64,000 nt of DNA from Dipetalonema caudispina (GCA_013365325.1 JABVXV010000007.1:186001-250000), one strand, 5' to 3'. Numbered from the stretch's first letter, positions 24,900 through 38,889 are shown. Made by a program: numbers and translations. Notes: generated from the letters alone by a model not told the origin.

Positions 24900-27800
24900 G
24901 CGGTATCAATTCCAGAATCACTGAAGTGACAGTATAATGATTTATTTTATGGAGAGGTTGAAGTTCTTTTTTCCCATCAAAAAACAGCTTATATTAAAAC
25001 TGATAAAATGCATTTCAAGATAATTCTGTTACAAGATTGTTTTATTTATTGCATTAATTTCCTTGCTTGCTTCTACTTTGCAGTGATATCTTTCATATAC
25101 TTATCATAACTAATACTTTTGTTGTTATAAATATTTGTCATATGATTTATGTGAAAAAAGTGAAACGAATTCTATAATTCATGGAAAAGCTTTAAATTAC
25201 AACGGTGAAGGGCTTCGACTATTCGAATTCTTTATAAAATTCGTAGTGTCAAAATAGTTGCTAAGTTGGTTATTTCCAACCAGATGTCTGATCGCAGTTT
25301 TTGAAAAATATGATTATCCTGATCTTGAAGTTTTCAGCCACCATGGGTTTGATTGTATGGAATCGAATAGTAGGAAGTTATTTCACTACTAATTAATTAT
25401 CCAGTCAGCCTTTTGGTGACACATACTGCTTTTGCTTTACATCATCTGATAGATTTAAAAGTAACATCAATCCTCCCAATATAATTCTGAATAGAAAAAA
25501 CTTTATTACAGTATTTAAATCCAAGTATATATCAATATAAGTGATATTACTATTTCTTGAAACTGCTGTTCAAACTAATAATATTAATGAGAAAATCCAA
25601 CTATCTCGAATTTACCATATTTGTATACTAAAAAAGAACGGGTAATTTTATTTCAATAACAACTTGTCCTAGGCTAAAGTACGAATATTTAGCAATTCAG
25701 AAATCGTCGAGATTTTAACTGTTGGAGAATTTTAAAGAAAAATCATACTATAAAAGAGAATTGCTGTCTGCCAAAAAGTTGACCATAAAAATAGACCAAC
25801 AGGTTGCTTGAAAATATATCTTAATGATATTTCAGAACAAACGGTTTCATATCATTCAAATATTTCTACAAACTTAATCCAAAGTATACCAGAAAATAAG
25901 TCATTTAGTTGAAAGAAAGCATTTAATACTCATTTGGAAGCTATTTGTTGACCTCTTAACCTAGAAAGTTTTAGCGTCCAAAAATGGAATTTCAAAAATA
26001 AATTAAATACTTTGAACTTTCGCCGATAAAGAACTGTTCAGAGAATACCAACAATATTCTTTTGCTATCATAAGTATAATTAAGTGATTATTTAGGATAG
26101 ATTTATATATTTTAAAAAAAGTTACAAACGAAAATAGATATCATTTACAATAATAGCCAAAGGAACAAAAAATCAAAAGAAAGTTTGCAAATCTTTCAAA
26201 AGGCTTTTGCATTTTTCGAGATGTTTCCAAAATTGAAACTATCGATTTTATGGCAAATATTGATGAAGTCATTTTTTCAATCTTATGAGAATGAAAAGTA
26301 TGGATACTGGCAAATAAGTTCGACAGTGAGTCATTTTGAAAACATTGAGTTCAACTTGAAACTATTCATTCTATTGAAGGTTGCTTGAATTCTACGGGAT
26401 TCGTCCATTAAGAAGAGGTAATTATAAAATCTTTTAAATTATCGAGTTATAAACTCCAACGAAAGCATTTCAGTGATTACATGCGCTTTATGAAAGAAGA
26501 TTCCATAAAAATAAATTAATTACAGATCATTCGCCTTACAGATTCTTTTCGTACTTAATTTTGGAGAATCATAATAGTTCTACCTTTTAATGAGAAAATA
26601 GAAGAGGTTTAAATAAGGAATAAAGTTCTTTTTTTTTTTTGCTTGTGATAAATGATAATGAATAGTTCGGTGTTGCTTTACTCAATGCAATTTCTGAGAA
26701 TTCAGGTTGGCTCTCATTCGAATTTGCTACAATTTTCTTTTTCTTTTAATTGACTCTCAAACTTCAGGCTAATTAGTTCTCAGAAATAATCATTTAGCCC
26801 TTTCTTTTCCTGTGCATTTGTTTATTACTCTAAATTTGTTATTATTTGGGCCAATTATCTTATGGTATTGGATATGCAAAATCATTTATTTATGTTTAAA
26901 AGGCATTTATTTGTCTTTCTAAATTTTTTGTAAACTAAAGTTAGCTTTTCTAAACTCCGATTTACACTTCATAAGTGAGTTTTCTCGAGAAAGCAAAATT
27001 AACTCGACGAAAAAAAATTTACTTTGTTTTTACTGAAACTATCTACTCGCTTCTCTTCTATATTTTTGATATCTCATTGCTATCTTCTTCTCGAAATTAT
27101 CTTAAATCAAAAATTAATTATCAATTTGCAGTAGTCGTAAGATTTTGCTATCAGAGTTTGCAATATATTTTCAAAAATCTCCTCAATTTTCAAAAAATTT
27201 TATAAATTGCATTAGAGAATGATTTAGATTTGTCGTATGAAATCAGTTAACAAAATTTCAGATAATAATGCTGTCAGTGCTATACAGCACAATTCATGTC
27301 GGTAATTTGTATTTAATTTTGCAACAAAAATTGGAAAATTTTCATTGAATTTATCTACCGGTTACGGCAACTCAATTCAGCATTATAATTGAGACCAGTT
27401 TACTACCATAGATTAGTAATCAAGTCAAAATTGGGCGTTAATATCGTTTGAGTGATCGATCTGTTTCCTAAATCAATTTTATTTGCTTCTTCTAAAATGA
27501 CATATGATAATTCATAAATGAACATCAGAACCAGTCTTCGACAGAATCGTTCTCCAGAAATGAGCTAAAATTCATTTTTTTTTTAAGCTTTTATACAATT
27601 TCTGTGTTTTCAAATTTAAAATAGCATGAAAATTTACCGTAAACTTGTAATTCTTTTATCAATAAACATTGTTTCAAAAAAAAGTTGCAAAGTGAGTGCA
27701 AGAAATTCATAATCAATTTTTTTTTTTTTTTTTTTTTGTTTGTTGGAACTTCTATTTATTGAAAATGGAATTTGTTGATCAATGATTTAAGGACAGAGGA

Positions 27801-29600
27801 GTGAAATTGCATAATGTCATCGCACTTGGAACTTGCAATTCTTCAAACAGCATAAATTTGGTCAATCTTTGACAAATTTCCACATGGAAAGATCAAAACA
27901 AAAAATCTAATCGGCGGAATTGAACATCAGGGCCTGAATATATTGAAATTTTTGGAAATTGTTGAGGCATTGATTAGCTTTCTTCTTGTCCATTCGGTAG
28001 GAAAAAAGACAGAATATCTAAAAAGAAATGTATTTAGAAATAAAAATAACTTGAAAATTCGAAGAAACTATTGACGTTTTATCAAAATATAAAGGGTTAA
28101 GTAAGCTGATAAATAGATAAGCTTTCAAGATTTTGGTGCTTTAAAGAACAAGAATTTGGTATTTTTTCTTCAATTTTCGAATAAAAAAATCATTTAAAAT
28201 CTAATTTTTAAACAGAATAAACGATGCAACTACGCAACGACGAACAAAATTTCGTGCTAACAATTTTGGCAAGTTAAACAATATAAACAAATATTGTTGT
28301 GGTTTCTCTTTGACAAATACATCAACAGTAAAGAAGAAAACTTCAATCAAAAGTGAATGAAAACTTATCTACAACATTTTTAATTCATAAAATGAATTTG
28401 TCTTAAAAAGATCACAAATTTCGCTCGTTGCAGAGAATCGCGAAAATAAAAAATATAACGTTTAATCAGTAACGCGATAAAAACTACGATTTGTAAACTG
28501 TAACTTTTCTAAATTGATTGAAAATTTCTGTTTAATCTCCTCAATAATTAATCAATTTTTCAGTCATCAATATTGGCTAATTTTAATTTTCGTGATCATA
28601 CATGTTTGTATTATTTTACAGATTTTCTCCTGAAATGATTTCGCATATTGTGGAATCTTCTAAAGTGGTAGTATCTTACATCGCTGATAGCATACTGCAT
28701 TAAATTATTAAATTCAAGGATGTGAAGCGCATGTATTATTGAATATTCCAATGATTCAGCGTAAATGCTTCATTGAATTGGTGTCATAAATTCCAAATTT
28801 TTAAACTTCTTGTAGTTTCTAAATATTTAACTTTTAATTAAGTATTAACTGTAATAAGTTAAGTTTGATACCTTTATATTCTGTTTTGATAGCTCACAGT
28901 TGACATATTTAATGATAAATAGATTCTTAAAGTAATCATGAAGTGAAAAAAAGAAAAAAACAACTTCATGATTACTAAAAGCGCAATATTTTTAAACATC
29001 CCTTAGCACAGACAATTCCATTTCAAATGTCAGACATAACCAATCGATTTTAAATCAATTCAGAAATTTTGCTCATAAGGAGAAACAAAAATCATTTCCT
29101 TCGTGCACAGAAGATGAATGAAAACCTGTTTTCTAGCAGAAGTTCCACAACTCTGTTCTTATCATCTTTTTAATTCTCTCTTTGTAATTTCACATTCATC
29201 TGTTATTATACTACAATGTAGAAATGTTACCAGTAAGAGTTAAACTTGTAGTACTAAATGCATTTCTCTTAAGCTATTCAATTCATCTTACCCTATCCAA
29301 GCAAGCTATCACTTATAATTCATTAGTGACCTTATTTTTATTAACAGCTGATGATCAATGTGAACATATGTTATTTTCACTTTTCATTCTGCAGGGTAAT
29401 TGAAAAAAGAATAAATTTTGTCGAAGTAGTTCAGATAGCGCCAAAGATATGAATGACATTTCTCTTTTAAGTTTTAAGCACTGATATGGATCATCTCATC
29501 AAGGTTAATCATTGTCCATTTCATTGTTCGTCCTCTGAATTGGCCATAACTTCAAGCAGCTGATACATTAGGAGTATGTGTCATTTGTTATCGTGCTGAT
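24900..29600. other. Long AT-rich intergenic region
   Basis: About 4.7 kb with no convincing coding stretch on either strand. Frames at 26185-26388 and 26975-27205 (plus) are Phe/Lys/Ile-rich and unsupported. Notable elements are an 18-base T run at 27719-27736 and a perfect inverted repeat at 28931-28976, listed separately. Confidence 0.45.
28931..28976. repeat. Perfect 14-bp inverted repeat with purine-only-like loop
   Basis: The left arm AGTAATCATGAAGT (28931-28944) is exactly complementary to the right arm at 28963-28976. The 18-base spacer is almost entirely A with three G and one C. It could form a hairpin in RNA. No adjoining gene end was identified that would make it a terminator or 3' processing signal. 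Confidence 0.9.
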
Positions 29601-29622
29601 TACTTTTTGTTTTGAAATTATT

Positions 29623-30500
29623 ATGAAGTCGGGAAGTATGTTCACTAAACAGTTGCTAACGTTATTCAACGATCTTTCGGCTACTGCTAATAAACGAAGT
29701 GATAATTCCGGAATATCCGCACTGTTAAGGGTTCAAAGAATTGTCATACACTTGCATTTGTTTATGTTCTGAATCATTTTCGAAATCTAATAATACATTA
29801 TTTCTTTAGAATAAGATTACTACTGGGACGTAATATAGTCCAATTGGAACATTTTCTTTTTCCAAACATCTCTTGAAGTATCGGTCATTTAAATTACCGT
29901 TCACAAACAAAAATTTTAATTTAATAGATTTTAATTGAATCTCAATTTATGCAAACATCTGTGAGCCAACTAATCAACCAACCAACTAACCAGCCATCAA
30001 GAAATATACGGACAAGAATAGCAGGTAATGACAACAGAAATAACCGCATTGGTTTTCCTAACTCAGCAATCCATCTGCCAAAATAACAGGTTTCATTCGA
30101 TCACACCATCATGGAGATTGTTCAGACGAACTTTTGATGATACGACCTATGTACTTCCTCTTTATTCACTTCGATGAATTTCTAACTTTTTTTTATTTTA
30201 ATATAGAAAGAATAATTTCCATTTCTAAGCCTTCCAGAATGAAGATTTTGCTAACAATATTGCGCTGTAGTTTTCGTACAGAAGCGATCCGAGCAAACTT
30301 TCGCAGGAAAGACAAGTACTTCGAAGGATCCCTCTCTAATATTCTTTGAGATTTGCAACGATGATGCAATTAGTAAACAAGACTTACAACTTAAAGATCA
30401 ATCATTGGCAATTACAATTACTATCTTAGAATTACTGCAAAATTGCCTTCTCAGTAATAGTAGTAGAAGTAGTAGTAATGGTAGTTCAGGAAATTTTTGA
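29623..30500 (+). CDS. Partly resolved gene with Ser-rich C-terminus
   Basis: Three stretches look coding. (1) 29623 to about 29730: MKSGSMFTKQLLTLFNDLSA through a polar segment to SALLR, with donor GTTCAA or, 12 bases on, GTCATA. (2) 29929-30024: ILIESQFMQTSVSQLINQ, then NQPTNQPSRNIRTRIA, between an AATAG acceptor and a GTAATG donor, phase 0 to 1. (3) 30282-30500: after TTTTCGTACAG, 73 codons including KRSEQTFAGKTSTSKDPSL, EICNDDAISKQDLQLKDQ and LELLQNCLLSNSSRSSSNGS, ending TGA. A further piece at 30092-30150 (FIRSHHHGDCSDELLM) follows an AACAG acceptor in phase with stretch 2, but its junction to stretch 3 could not be fixed because all three frames are open there. The start Met is a guess. 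No domain was recognised. Confidence 0.45.
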
Positions 30501-31391
30501 AGGAATTAGTTGCAAAGAATGATTGCTATAAAATCATTTCTGTGCAGTGTTTTCGCATGATTTCATAATATTTTCATTGTCGTTTTCAAAGCAAAGTATA
30601 ATTTTGTGTTTTTTTCCCTTTATTCAAATTCGTCACAGAAAAATCTTTTTGACTTTTTCTTTTTTTCTTTTCAGAATGATATAAATTCAAATTTATAACC
30701 AAATACGAACATTTTCATTTCATAAAACTATTTTAAGTGGAACTTATGAAAAAAATTTCTACACAATGCTTTAGAAATAAATAAGCATTATAGCATGTAG
30801 GAAAAAATAAAATTATTGCTTCATTTTATTGTTTTGATGAAATTTTGTAAGAAATTTCAAAAAATTGACTTGGTCATTTATATGTTTGAAATTAATATTA
30901 TTTTAAAGTATAAACAAGAAATAATCAATGTTTTCATAATTAAATAGTGCATCATACAAAAAGATTTGCGAATCATTCAATGCGATAGGATGGGAAGAAT
31001 GTCAAAAGAAATTTCTCTAATCTCTTCCTCTTTGACAGTAAAATGTATTTTCTTTTCAGGGAACAATGTTTTTCAAGTTCCTTTTTTTTCTTTAGTTCTT
31101 TTTTTTTTTATACAGAAAAGGAATATATGTGAGAGAAAATATTTTCGAATGAAAAGGGATGATTATAATAATCGGAAATTTAGAGTTGTTGATGCGAAAA
31201 ATAGGATATATTTTAAACGAAAATTGTGAGCAAATGATATGTCGCACTTTCAATTTTGATAAAAATGAATGGTGAAAAGAGCGGTGAATGAAGTTTTGAA
31301 GTGTCAGTTGATGGAAATCAAGCAGGAAAGAACTTTGGCCCGATAGGAGGCGGGGTATATGTGTATGACTACTGTTAAACTTCAACCTTAC

Positions 31392-31451
31392 TACGACACC
31401 TTTCTTTGCATCATTTTGCCCTGATGCTGTAGTTTCAACATCAAGCGACAT
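31392..31451 (-). CDS. Possible start exon of a minus-strand gene
   Basis: Twenty codons from an ATG (complement of 31449-31451) to a GTAAGG donor, reading MSLDVETTASGQNDAKKGVV in phase 0. A TTGCAG acceptor lies about 20 bases upstream and could be a trans-splice site. Codon content is balanced compared with nearby random frames. No following exon was found at lower coordinates, where the partly resolved plus-strand gene lies, so this may be a chance match. Confidence 0.35.
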
Positions 31452-32433
31452 TTTGTTAAGCAAACCATCTGCAATTCTCTACACCTGTCTACCGCTTCTT
31501 CATTTGATGAACAAATTTACCTCATTTTATACAAACATGAAATTTAGGTAAATAAAACACATAGCTTGCTCAATACTTACTCAATCTTGCTTTGTTCTAC
31601 GTCTCAACAACTCGTCTGACAGCTGTGCTAATTGTCACAGCTGGGTTAATTGCAAAGCAATCAGTTCTCTTGGCAATTGTAATAGTTCTAGCATGCTTCT
31701 AGTGAAATTGATACTATCTCGTGTAAAACTATTATTTTTAAGTTTTAGTAAAGCAGTTCAGGCTTATACTCATTTATAAGTTTTAGAATGAAATAGCTAT
31801 TTCATTATAATTTCTTGCCGCAGAACTGTGACGAAAATGTCACTTTCAAAAAGTAACGATAGATTATTAGTCATTATATTTACAAGTTTGGCTTTAGTAA
31901 AATTATGGTGCAGATGAGAGAATTAGCACAGTAGCAATATGGTAATATCCAAATTTTGTATTCAAAACAATCAATGCTATTCTTAATCAGCAATTTCATA
32001 TTTCGATATTATGCAAAATCATAAATATATCTATTAGGATTATTTCCGCAGCACCAATGACCTGAGGGCATTTGTCCACTTTTTCTTAACTGAATTGTTT
32101 AAAAGCTTTCAATTCTAAATGCATTCTCTTAGTTTGCCATTTCCTAAAGCGTATGATATGAAAATGTATTGATGATAATAAAATAAATGTAACTTAATAG
32201 TGCGATAATGAAAGTCGAGAAACTTTTCAACCTCAAAAAGACAAGCAACACTTTATTTTTCTTAACCCATCGATAATAGCGGTATGATAGCAATTGTTTA
32301 TTAAACGGATTAGGCAAAAGGTTTAGATATTGACTGAAATACTTCGATATTTAAGTAGAAGAATTAAATAGTTTATCCGAAATTTCTGTCCCACTGATAC
32401 AGAACTGTTGTGGCACTACTTCGGTTTTGCAGG

Positions 32434-35400
32434 ATGTTGGCCAATTGTATGCGACTAATAATTGGATGTGGACTCTTTGCTTTCATTACAGCTTCTTATG
32501 AGGAACTGTGCAAATTCGCAAGCAATGTTACAGGTAATTTTGGTGTCAAAGACTGAAAAATGATATTAGTCGATTTTTCAAATAATATTTACATCTTTTT
32601 CTTTAAACTTATTAAGTAATATAAAATCCTAATGCTTAGAAACCTGAAACAATTTGATTCCGATGGTCTTTAAGTGTAAAAGAAGTTCATTAAATTACAC
32701 TTTCGAATTAGAAAAAGCATTTTAAGTTCCGAAAATGCTTTATGAAGAGACTTAAGATTCCATTTTGATAACAATTTGTTGATTTACTGATTCAAATACA
32801 ACGAATGCGTAAAACAAAAACTAATTTCGATGTTTGGTAGGAATTTTAGATTTCTGTGACTTAATTTTTTCTTGATATCATCTAATTTTGGTAAAAGTTT
32901 TTAAGTTCAATTAGTTGTATAAATAAAAATAATAACAATGATGTTCACAAAGCTTAACCGTTCATTTTTTTGAAAACAAAAACAGATAGAAAATCAGATA
33001 GTTAATAATAACAAACAAAAAGCTTTACTTTAAAGATTTCTATTTTGGCGCAGTTTGGAATTTGTCAATTATTCAAATTAAATGGCATTACGTACGGAAC
33101 ATTTTTGAAATATTTAGTTAGTTAGAAAAGCAAAACACAAAATCATTGTTTATTCTACAATCAATTTTCATTCTTTAAAACTTCAAGTACTTACTGACTG
33201 GCTCGAATCATTAATGATTGGATTTCTTAGCATAATTATAATTGTTGAAGTTAATGTTTAAAGTAAACTTAGACATTTGCTTACATAGCTCGAACAGGTA
33301 AATTATTAGTTAAAGATTTGTTAAATATTTTTAAGCATATTAACTTTTGTAAAATTTAAGTTTATGCTTGAGATATGAAATAGTAGCACTAATTATTAAT
33401 TCTCGGTATATTAAGATGAAATTATATTTAAACAGTACTATTAATTTTTAGTGTTTTGAATTTTAGTTGTCAGAATAGTATAAGTTTATAACACTAATAA
33501 AATGGTGCTAGCTTATATTTACATGAAAATTGTTTACAATTGTCATCTAGTGTCAATAACCTCTTGCTGTGGATGATAAGATTAAGATATTTATATTATG
33601 CTCAAACATCTATACTATTTACTATCATTAATTTTGCTATAACATTCATTATTTTTGATTTTAATGTTTCAACTAGTGATGAAAATTTGAGAGAGCCTTG
33701 AGTTGTTTGTTAAATCATTTGAGAAAAGAAGCATTTCAGTTTATTTTGTTTTTTTTTTTTTTTTTTTTTCACCATTAACTGAAAATGATTTGCAGTGAAA
33801 TTTCCGTTTAAGAAGCATCAAAGAACAACTTTTTTCAAAAATTAATCTAAAAACCGGTTTTTCATTAATATGAATGACAGTGGTATGAACCCATTTTCAG
33901 ACTAATGTCAGCTGACTGAATGGTTTGACATTTTGGTGAAGTTTTTAAACACACTGATGAAAAAACAAAAAAATTTTCAGAAAATGAAAATTGATTAAAT
34001 GCAAAATGAAATATTATGAAAAGAAATAAATTAACATTTATTCTAATTTTCAGATGTAGAAGAGTTAGCTCATCATAAGTATCAGGTATTGGAGGATTGC
34101 TTATACTATAAACTTGGCCAAGATGCGAATGCAATGCAGGGTAAATCGAATGCTATTAGTGTTTTGCCTCCAAGTATAGCTGCCGGTGAAACTTTGGATG
34201 CTGAAATTCTTGAAATTGCGCTTAAGCAACTGTGGATGGTATGTCTTTTAAATTTGCTGGAAAATTAGTTGTATGAATTTTATTGAGAATTGCAGTTTTC
34301 AACTGTTCTACTTAAAAGTAGACAATAATTGAAGAATGGGCGTAACGATCGATTTTTGAATTTTACGGTACAATTCTCTCTCGAAAGTTGTAAGTATCCT
34401 TACATCAATTCATCTGACAATGAAAAATAGCTTGAATTTTTAAGTTCAAAAAATTTCAATTTGTAAATGATAAGTAAGCGTGTTAATTTTTCACTTTTTA
34501 CATACGTAATATCTTCAAATTTTTGCATCCCGTATTGAAATATTCTAATTTTTAATCAATAAGTTGATTTTTCAGAATGAGATATGGCATGTGATGAATA
34601 TAAATGGACATTTTTTAATTGTATGTTTCATTTTTCTCAAGAATTTTGAAACCGATTCACTTTTCCTGCTCTTTTCCAACAAATACATTGAGTGTAAGCA
34701 TAAATTAAATAATTAGATGAGTACAAAGTAAATAGTAAATCCTAAGCTAACTTAATCAATCTCAATGTTTGAGGCAAAGAAAAAAGTGTTAGTATAAAGT
34801 TTTATTATATATTTCGGTATAATATGGCGAAATAAAGAAAATTTAATGAGAACAGTAAATATGAAATAATATAAAAGATTCGTTAAAGAACAATAAAGAA
34901 GAGAGAGAGAGAGCCTAATATAAATTTGTTCTGTATGAATCCAAATCTCTTTCCATCTTCTACCTCTAAAAAAAAACATTGGGTTACAGTTTCGTGATAA
35001 TTTTAAATCTTAAGAATTGATATTATTTCACAATTTTTAAAATTTTTGAAGGGAACCACTGGAACAAATGAAGACTGCATAATTAATGAGCAAGGAAAAA
35101 AAAATGCAACTTTAATTAATAATTCGAAGAATGGAAATGTCAAAATCTGATTGCGAACAAGAATAGGGAGAGGGGAAACTTTTAATTAGATGGTGCAATA
35201 AATTTAGTTTTATTGGCTAATTGCTAAAAACTCATTCAGTTATGAATATAACCCAAAGTCATTTTTGCAAATTTCATAAAAATCACTATCAGTTATATTC
35301 CGTCAGAAAGCATCATTTTTATAATAGACTCGAATTTTAAAAATCATTATTGAAATGACACATTTAGGATGACATTCAAATCAAGCAGATACCATAATAT

Positions 35401-38400
35401 AATAAATTGAGGTTACATTCAATTTTTGTGGCATTAATGCAAATGCGCAGAATGGGTTACCTGCGAACAGAAAACCACAATTTACCTGTGAAAAGAGAGG
35501 GCATTTCCATGCGTTTATAATTCGGGTCAAAATTTTTAAAATGTACTTCTATCTGAATAAATTTTTAATTAAACTGTCTTCGAAAAAACATTCAAACTTC
35601 CAGTTGAAATAAATAAAGTAAATAAAAAATAAATGAGCAATCAATTACACAGAAAACTAAGGTCCCTTAATTATATGGAAGTTTTAGCAAGAAAGTTATT
35701 CTTGGAACAGAAAGAACCGATCAGTGAATCTATTTCTAAGTATTCTTTCTTTATAAATTCCATTTCAATGCAAAATTCCGTACTTAAAAAAAATATGCCT
35801 GAATTTTGAGTCATGGAAGGATCGCAGGATGAAGTGGGATTTCAGCGAGTGGAAAACCGATACATTAAACATACGCTCATATGGTAGACTATGGGTACCT
35901 GATATTAATAGTGACAGGTATGCTTTGAGTTGCATTTGATAGTATCATATGATGATAATTTGGTTGGACTTCGCTCTCGAAATTATGACAGCATAAGTTG
36001 GAAATGCCAATTTGAAGCTTAAAGTCAGTAACTGATTATTCTCAAACAGTAAAATTGAAAATTTTCAACGGCAAATTTTGAATTGGAAATATTTTCGGAA
36101 GTTTTTTTTGGCCAAAAGTTTGCCAGAAATTCCCAAATAGATTTCTTATCACTAATAATCTTTGATGGGTTTGGAGGAATTTGGTCTTTAATCTTACTTC
36201 ATATTTTCATATGATAACTTTTGTGCCATTTCTGTGCAGCAATGATGATCCAAAAGAAATTTATCAATTCAATATAATAGCACACAGCACCAATTAATTT
36301 TAAAAATCCGGAAGATTCTTCCACATTAGCTATCTAATTTTCCTTTGTCACATTTTTTTGCATTTGTCAATCCGCTAGTAATTTCATTTCTAAAGTATGC
36401 TTAAAATTTGAAAGTATTTGCAGTGCTTCCGATCTGACTATTTTATTTTTTAGTTTTCGTATTAAAACATGTGAATAGTTTTCGAATTATATTTTTGAAA
36501 TAAAAAAAAAAGAAAAAACCGAAATTTTAATCGTGAAAAACTTTAATCATTAACATTTACAGATTTCAAACATCATCCCAAAGTGGTGATTATGCACAGT
36601 TCTATAATATTATCGCAAAAAATAATGGTAATGTTACTGGGCGATTGGAATTTAAGATGCAAGCTCATTGCGATATTGATTACACCAACTTCCCTGATGT
36701 TAGTAATTTCTGGAGAAATTGTAAATTGAAAATTTGAATTGAACTTAAATTTTTAACAAATACTTAATCGTCCCTAGTTTTTACATTTTATCCCTTTTAG
36801 TTTTATTTCACAAAGTTAAATGATTTATTTATTAACGCAATTATTTATTTGCAGGATGACAAGAATTGCTGTTTTCGAATGAAATCAGTTCTTTATCCGC
36901 ATTATATCAGATACTATCTTGCTCAGGGTGAAGGTGATAATCAAAATTTAATATATCAAACAAGAATTATTTCTGATCTACTTCACAGTAAAGTTTTGAT
37001 AAAAGAAAATTGTAAAAAAAAATTAAAATATTCTACAGATGGATTGGATCTTACAAAACTAAGGACCAATTGGCATGTACGAGATGCAACCATTAAAGTT
37101 TTGCCGGATGAAGATGATCGCAAGTTAGTTCATTTCTCCTCAATATGAAGATGAACACAAATTAGTTCACTTCTACTCGTTAGTTCCCTGAAATAATTTT
37201 CATTTTGTGCAATTTAAGTATAACCTATGCTGAAAAGTTTTAGAACACAAGTGCTACAAATTTGTTTGCAAGTACGGCGTCGATCGTCAACGCTACGTAT
37301 CGAACTTACGCTTCCGATGATGGTTTCTTCGTTATTTGTTGTAATTGCGCCATTCTTCGGTTCATTTCGTGATCAAGTATGTGCCTTCGTAAATAAAATT
37401 TTTATGGTTTTACTATTTGAACAGATTATTTCATTTTGAAGGATTTCGAAATTTGGCATTTGGGTTTACTTTATTTAAGGTAACGAATAATTCGAACTTT
37501 ATTAGATAATTTCCGTTTTGATCTATCGCAAAAATCCATAAACAAATAATGAATTTCTTCCTTGATACAATTTCTAAGTATTGCAGAAGTCATTTTCTTA
37601 TGATTACTTTCGTACTTCTGATTTTTACTGCTTTGAAGTCGAATTTTTTTTATAGTTCGAAAAATTGTTTTGTTTTTGCAGATCAACGTGAAATTGTTTG
37701 CAATATTCATTCAGCTGGTCAGTTTCACATTTCTGGCCATTAAGGCTCCTCAGGTTGGATTCGGTGAAACTGTTCCGCACATATGTGAGTTTTTGTTTAT
37801 CTTAACCTTTTCTACAGTGATAAAAACTATTTTGCACTTTCATTTTTCAATGATGACTGTTCTATTTACTGAAAATATCATCTCAAACTGCAATATCATA
37901 CAGTGTCTTACAAAGCAACGAGCAACATTGATGAAAATTTTCAAATGAGAGTAATAGGTCGTAGAGAGTGTAATTATTTCTGTTTTAGACTATGAATTGA
38001 ACTTGAAATCTCTTTATGATTGTTTGCCCATGCAATTTAAAAATTATTTCAGATACATTTTACGTATTCACACTATGTGCAACAGTGATAAGTTTACTTC
38101 TGACCCTTGTTATCAGCGCCATGTCACGAATTCGACGGAAATTACCACCTGGTAAAAATAAACAATTGGAATTATTTACTCACAATTAAGCCTTGCCGTA
38201 CTGCTATAAAAGATTTGTTCATCATTTCTTTTTAAAAATTTTCGCAATTAATGTTTTATTCAAATATTAGAATTGAGGAATTTGATTGAAGAAACAAATG
38301 AATTAAAATTCTAAAAAAATATTTAATCGCATACGGTAAGCCATAATTGTTAAAATACTGACCATAAGTAATATTTTGAAATCATATTATAAAAGTATCA

Positions 38401-38881
38401 AATCATTGGCTGAATAAACAGGTTGTTTTTGCAATGTCATATTTAGTATTTTTTCTATAAATAGCAAGGAAATTGCAATTATATCACTTAAAAATAGGCT
38501 TTATTCTTGATAAATGTGATTTTTTGACGATTACCGGATGCAATTACATAAATTTTTCTTTATATCCAATCTTTGAATTTTTAAATGTCCTCAAAATTGT
38601 TCCTTTCAATGTAATTTGATATTTCCTTTGCATCATTATCTGTTCGGACGTAGTAATTAATTTAAAGTGATATTTTTTCAGCACATCGATATACATTGCT
38701 AGCTTCTGCGCTTAATACCAGCTTATGTTGTGGGAGTGAACCAGGTGCTGAAATAGATGGAACTTCAGCAAAAGATTATCACCAAGATTGGCTACAAATT
38801 CATACCGCTATCAATAATGTCATTTCGTTCGTTATTCTTGTCGCTTATACCATTGGTATCATTGTCATTCTTTGTATGTGA
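32434..38881 (+). CDS. Cys-loop ligand-gated ion channel subunit, ten exons, 455 residues
   Basis: Exons: 32434-32533, 34054-34238, 34576-34620, 35820-35917, 36563-36698, 36855-37123, 37244-37376, 37682-37784, 38053-38151, 38682-38881; 1368 bases, all in phase. ATG follows a TTTTGCAG acceptor by one base. Signal peptide at about 1-20. The extracellular domain has the WVPD motif (RLWVPDI, near 120) and the signature Cys-loop, C164 and C178 with 13 residues between (CDIDYTNFPDDDKNC). Four helices follow: M1 about 286-304 (LPMMVSSLFVVIAPFFGSF), M2 about 311-331 (KLFAIFIQLVSFTFLAIKAP), M3 about 345-370 and M4 at the C-terminus (VISFVILVAYTIGIIVILCM). The M3-M4 loop is short (about 60 residues). 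Neither the PAR motif of anion channels nor GEK of cation channels is present before M2, and no vicinal Cys pair marks loop C, so ligand and ion choice cannot be read. Family knowledge: pentameric surface receptors of nerve or muscle; this looks like an orphan nematode-type member. Confidence 0.92.
32534..34053 (+). other. First intron of the channel gene
   Basis: A 1.5-kb AT-rich intron with no open frame of note. A T run of about 20 bases lies at 33750-33769. Nothing else was seen. Confidence 0.7.
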
Positions 38882-38889
38882 TAGAAGCA

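Noticed and set aside
34900..34915. GA microsatellite as a regulatory site
   Set aside because: It is a short simple repeat in an intron of the channel gene, with no supporting context.
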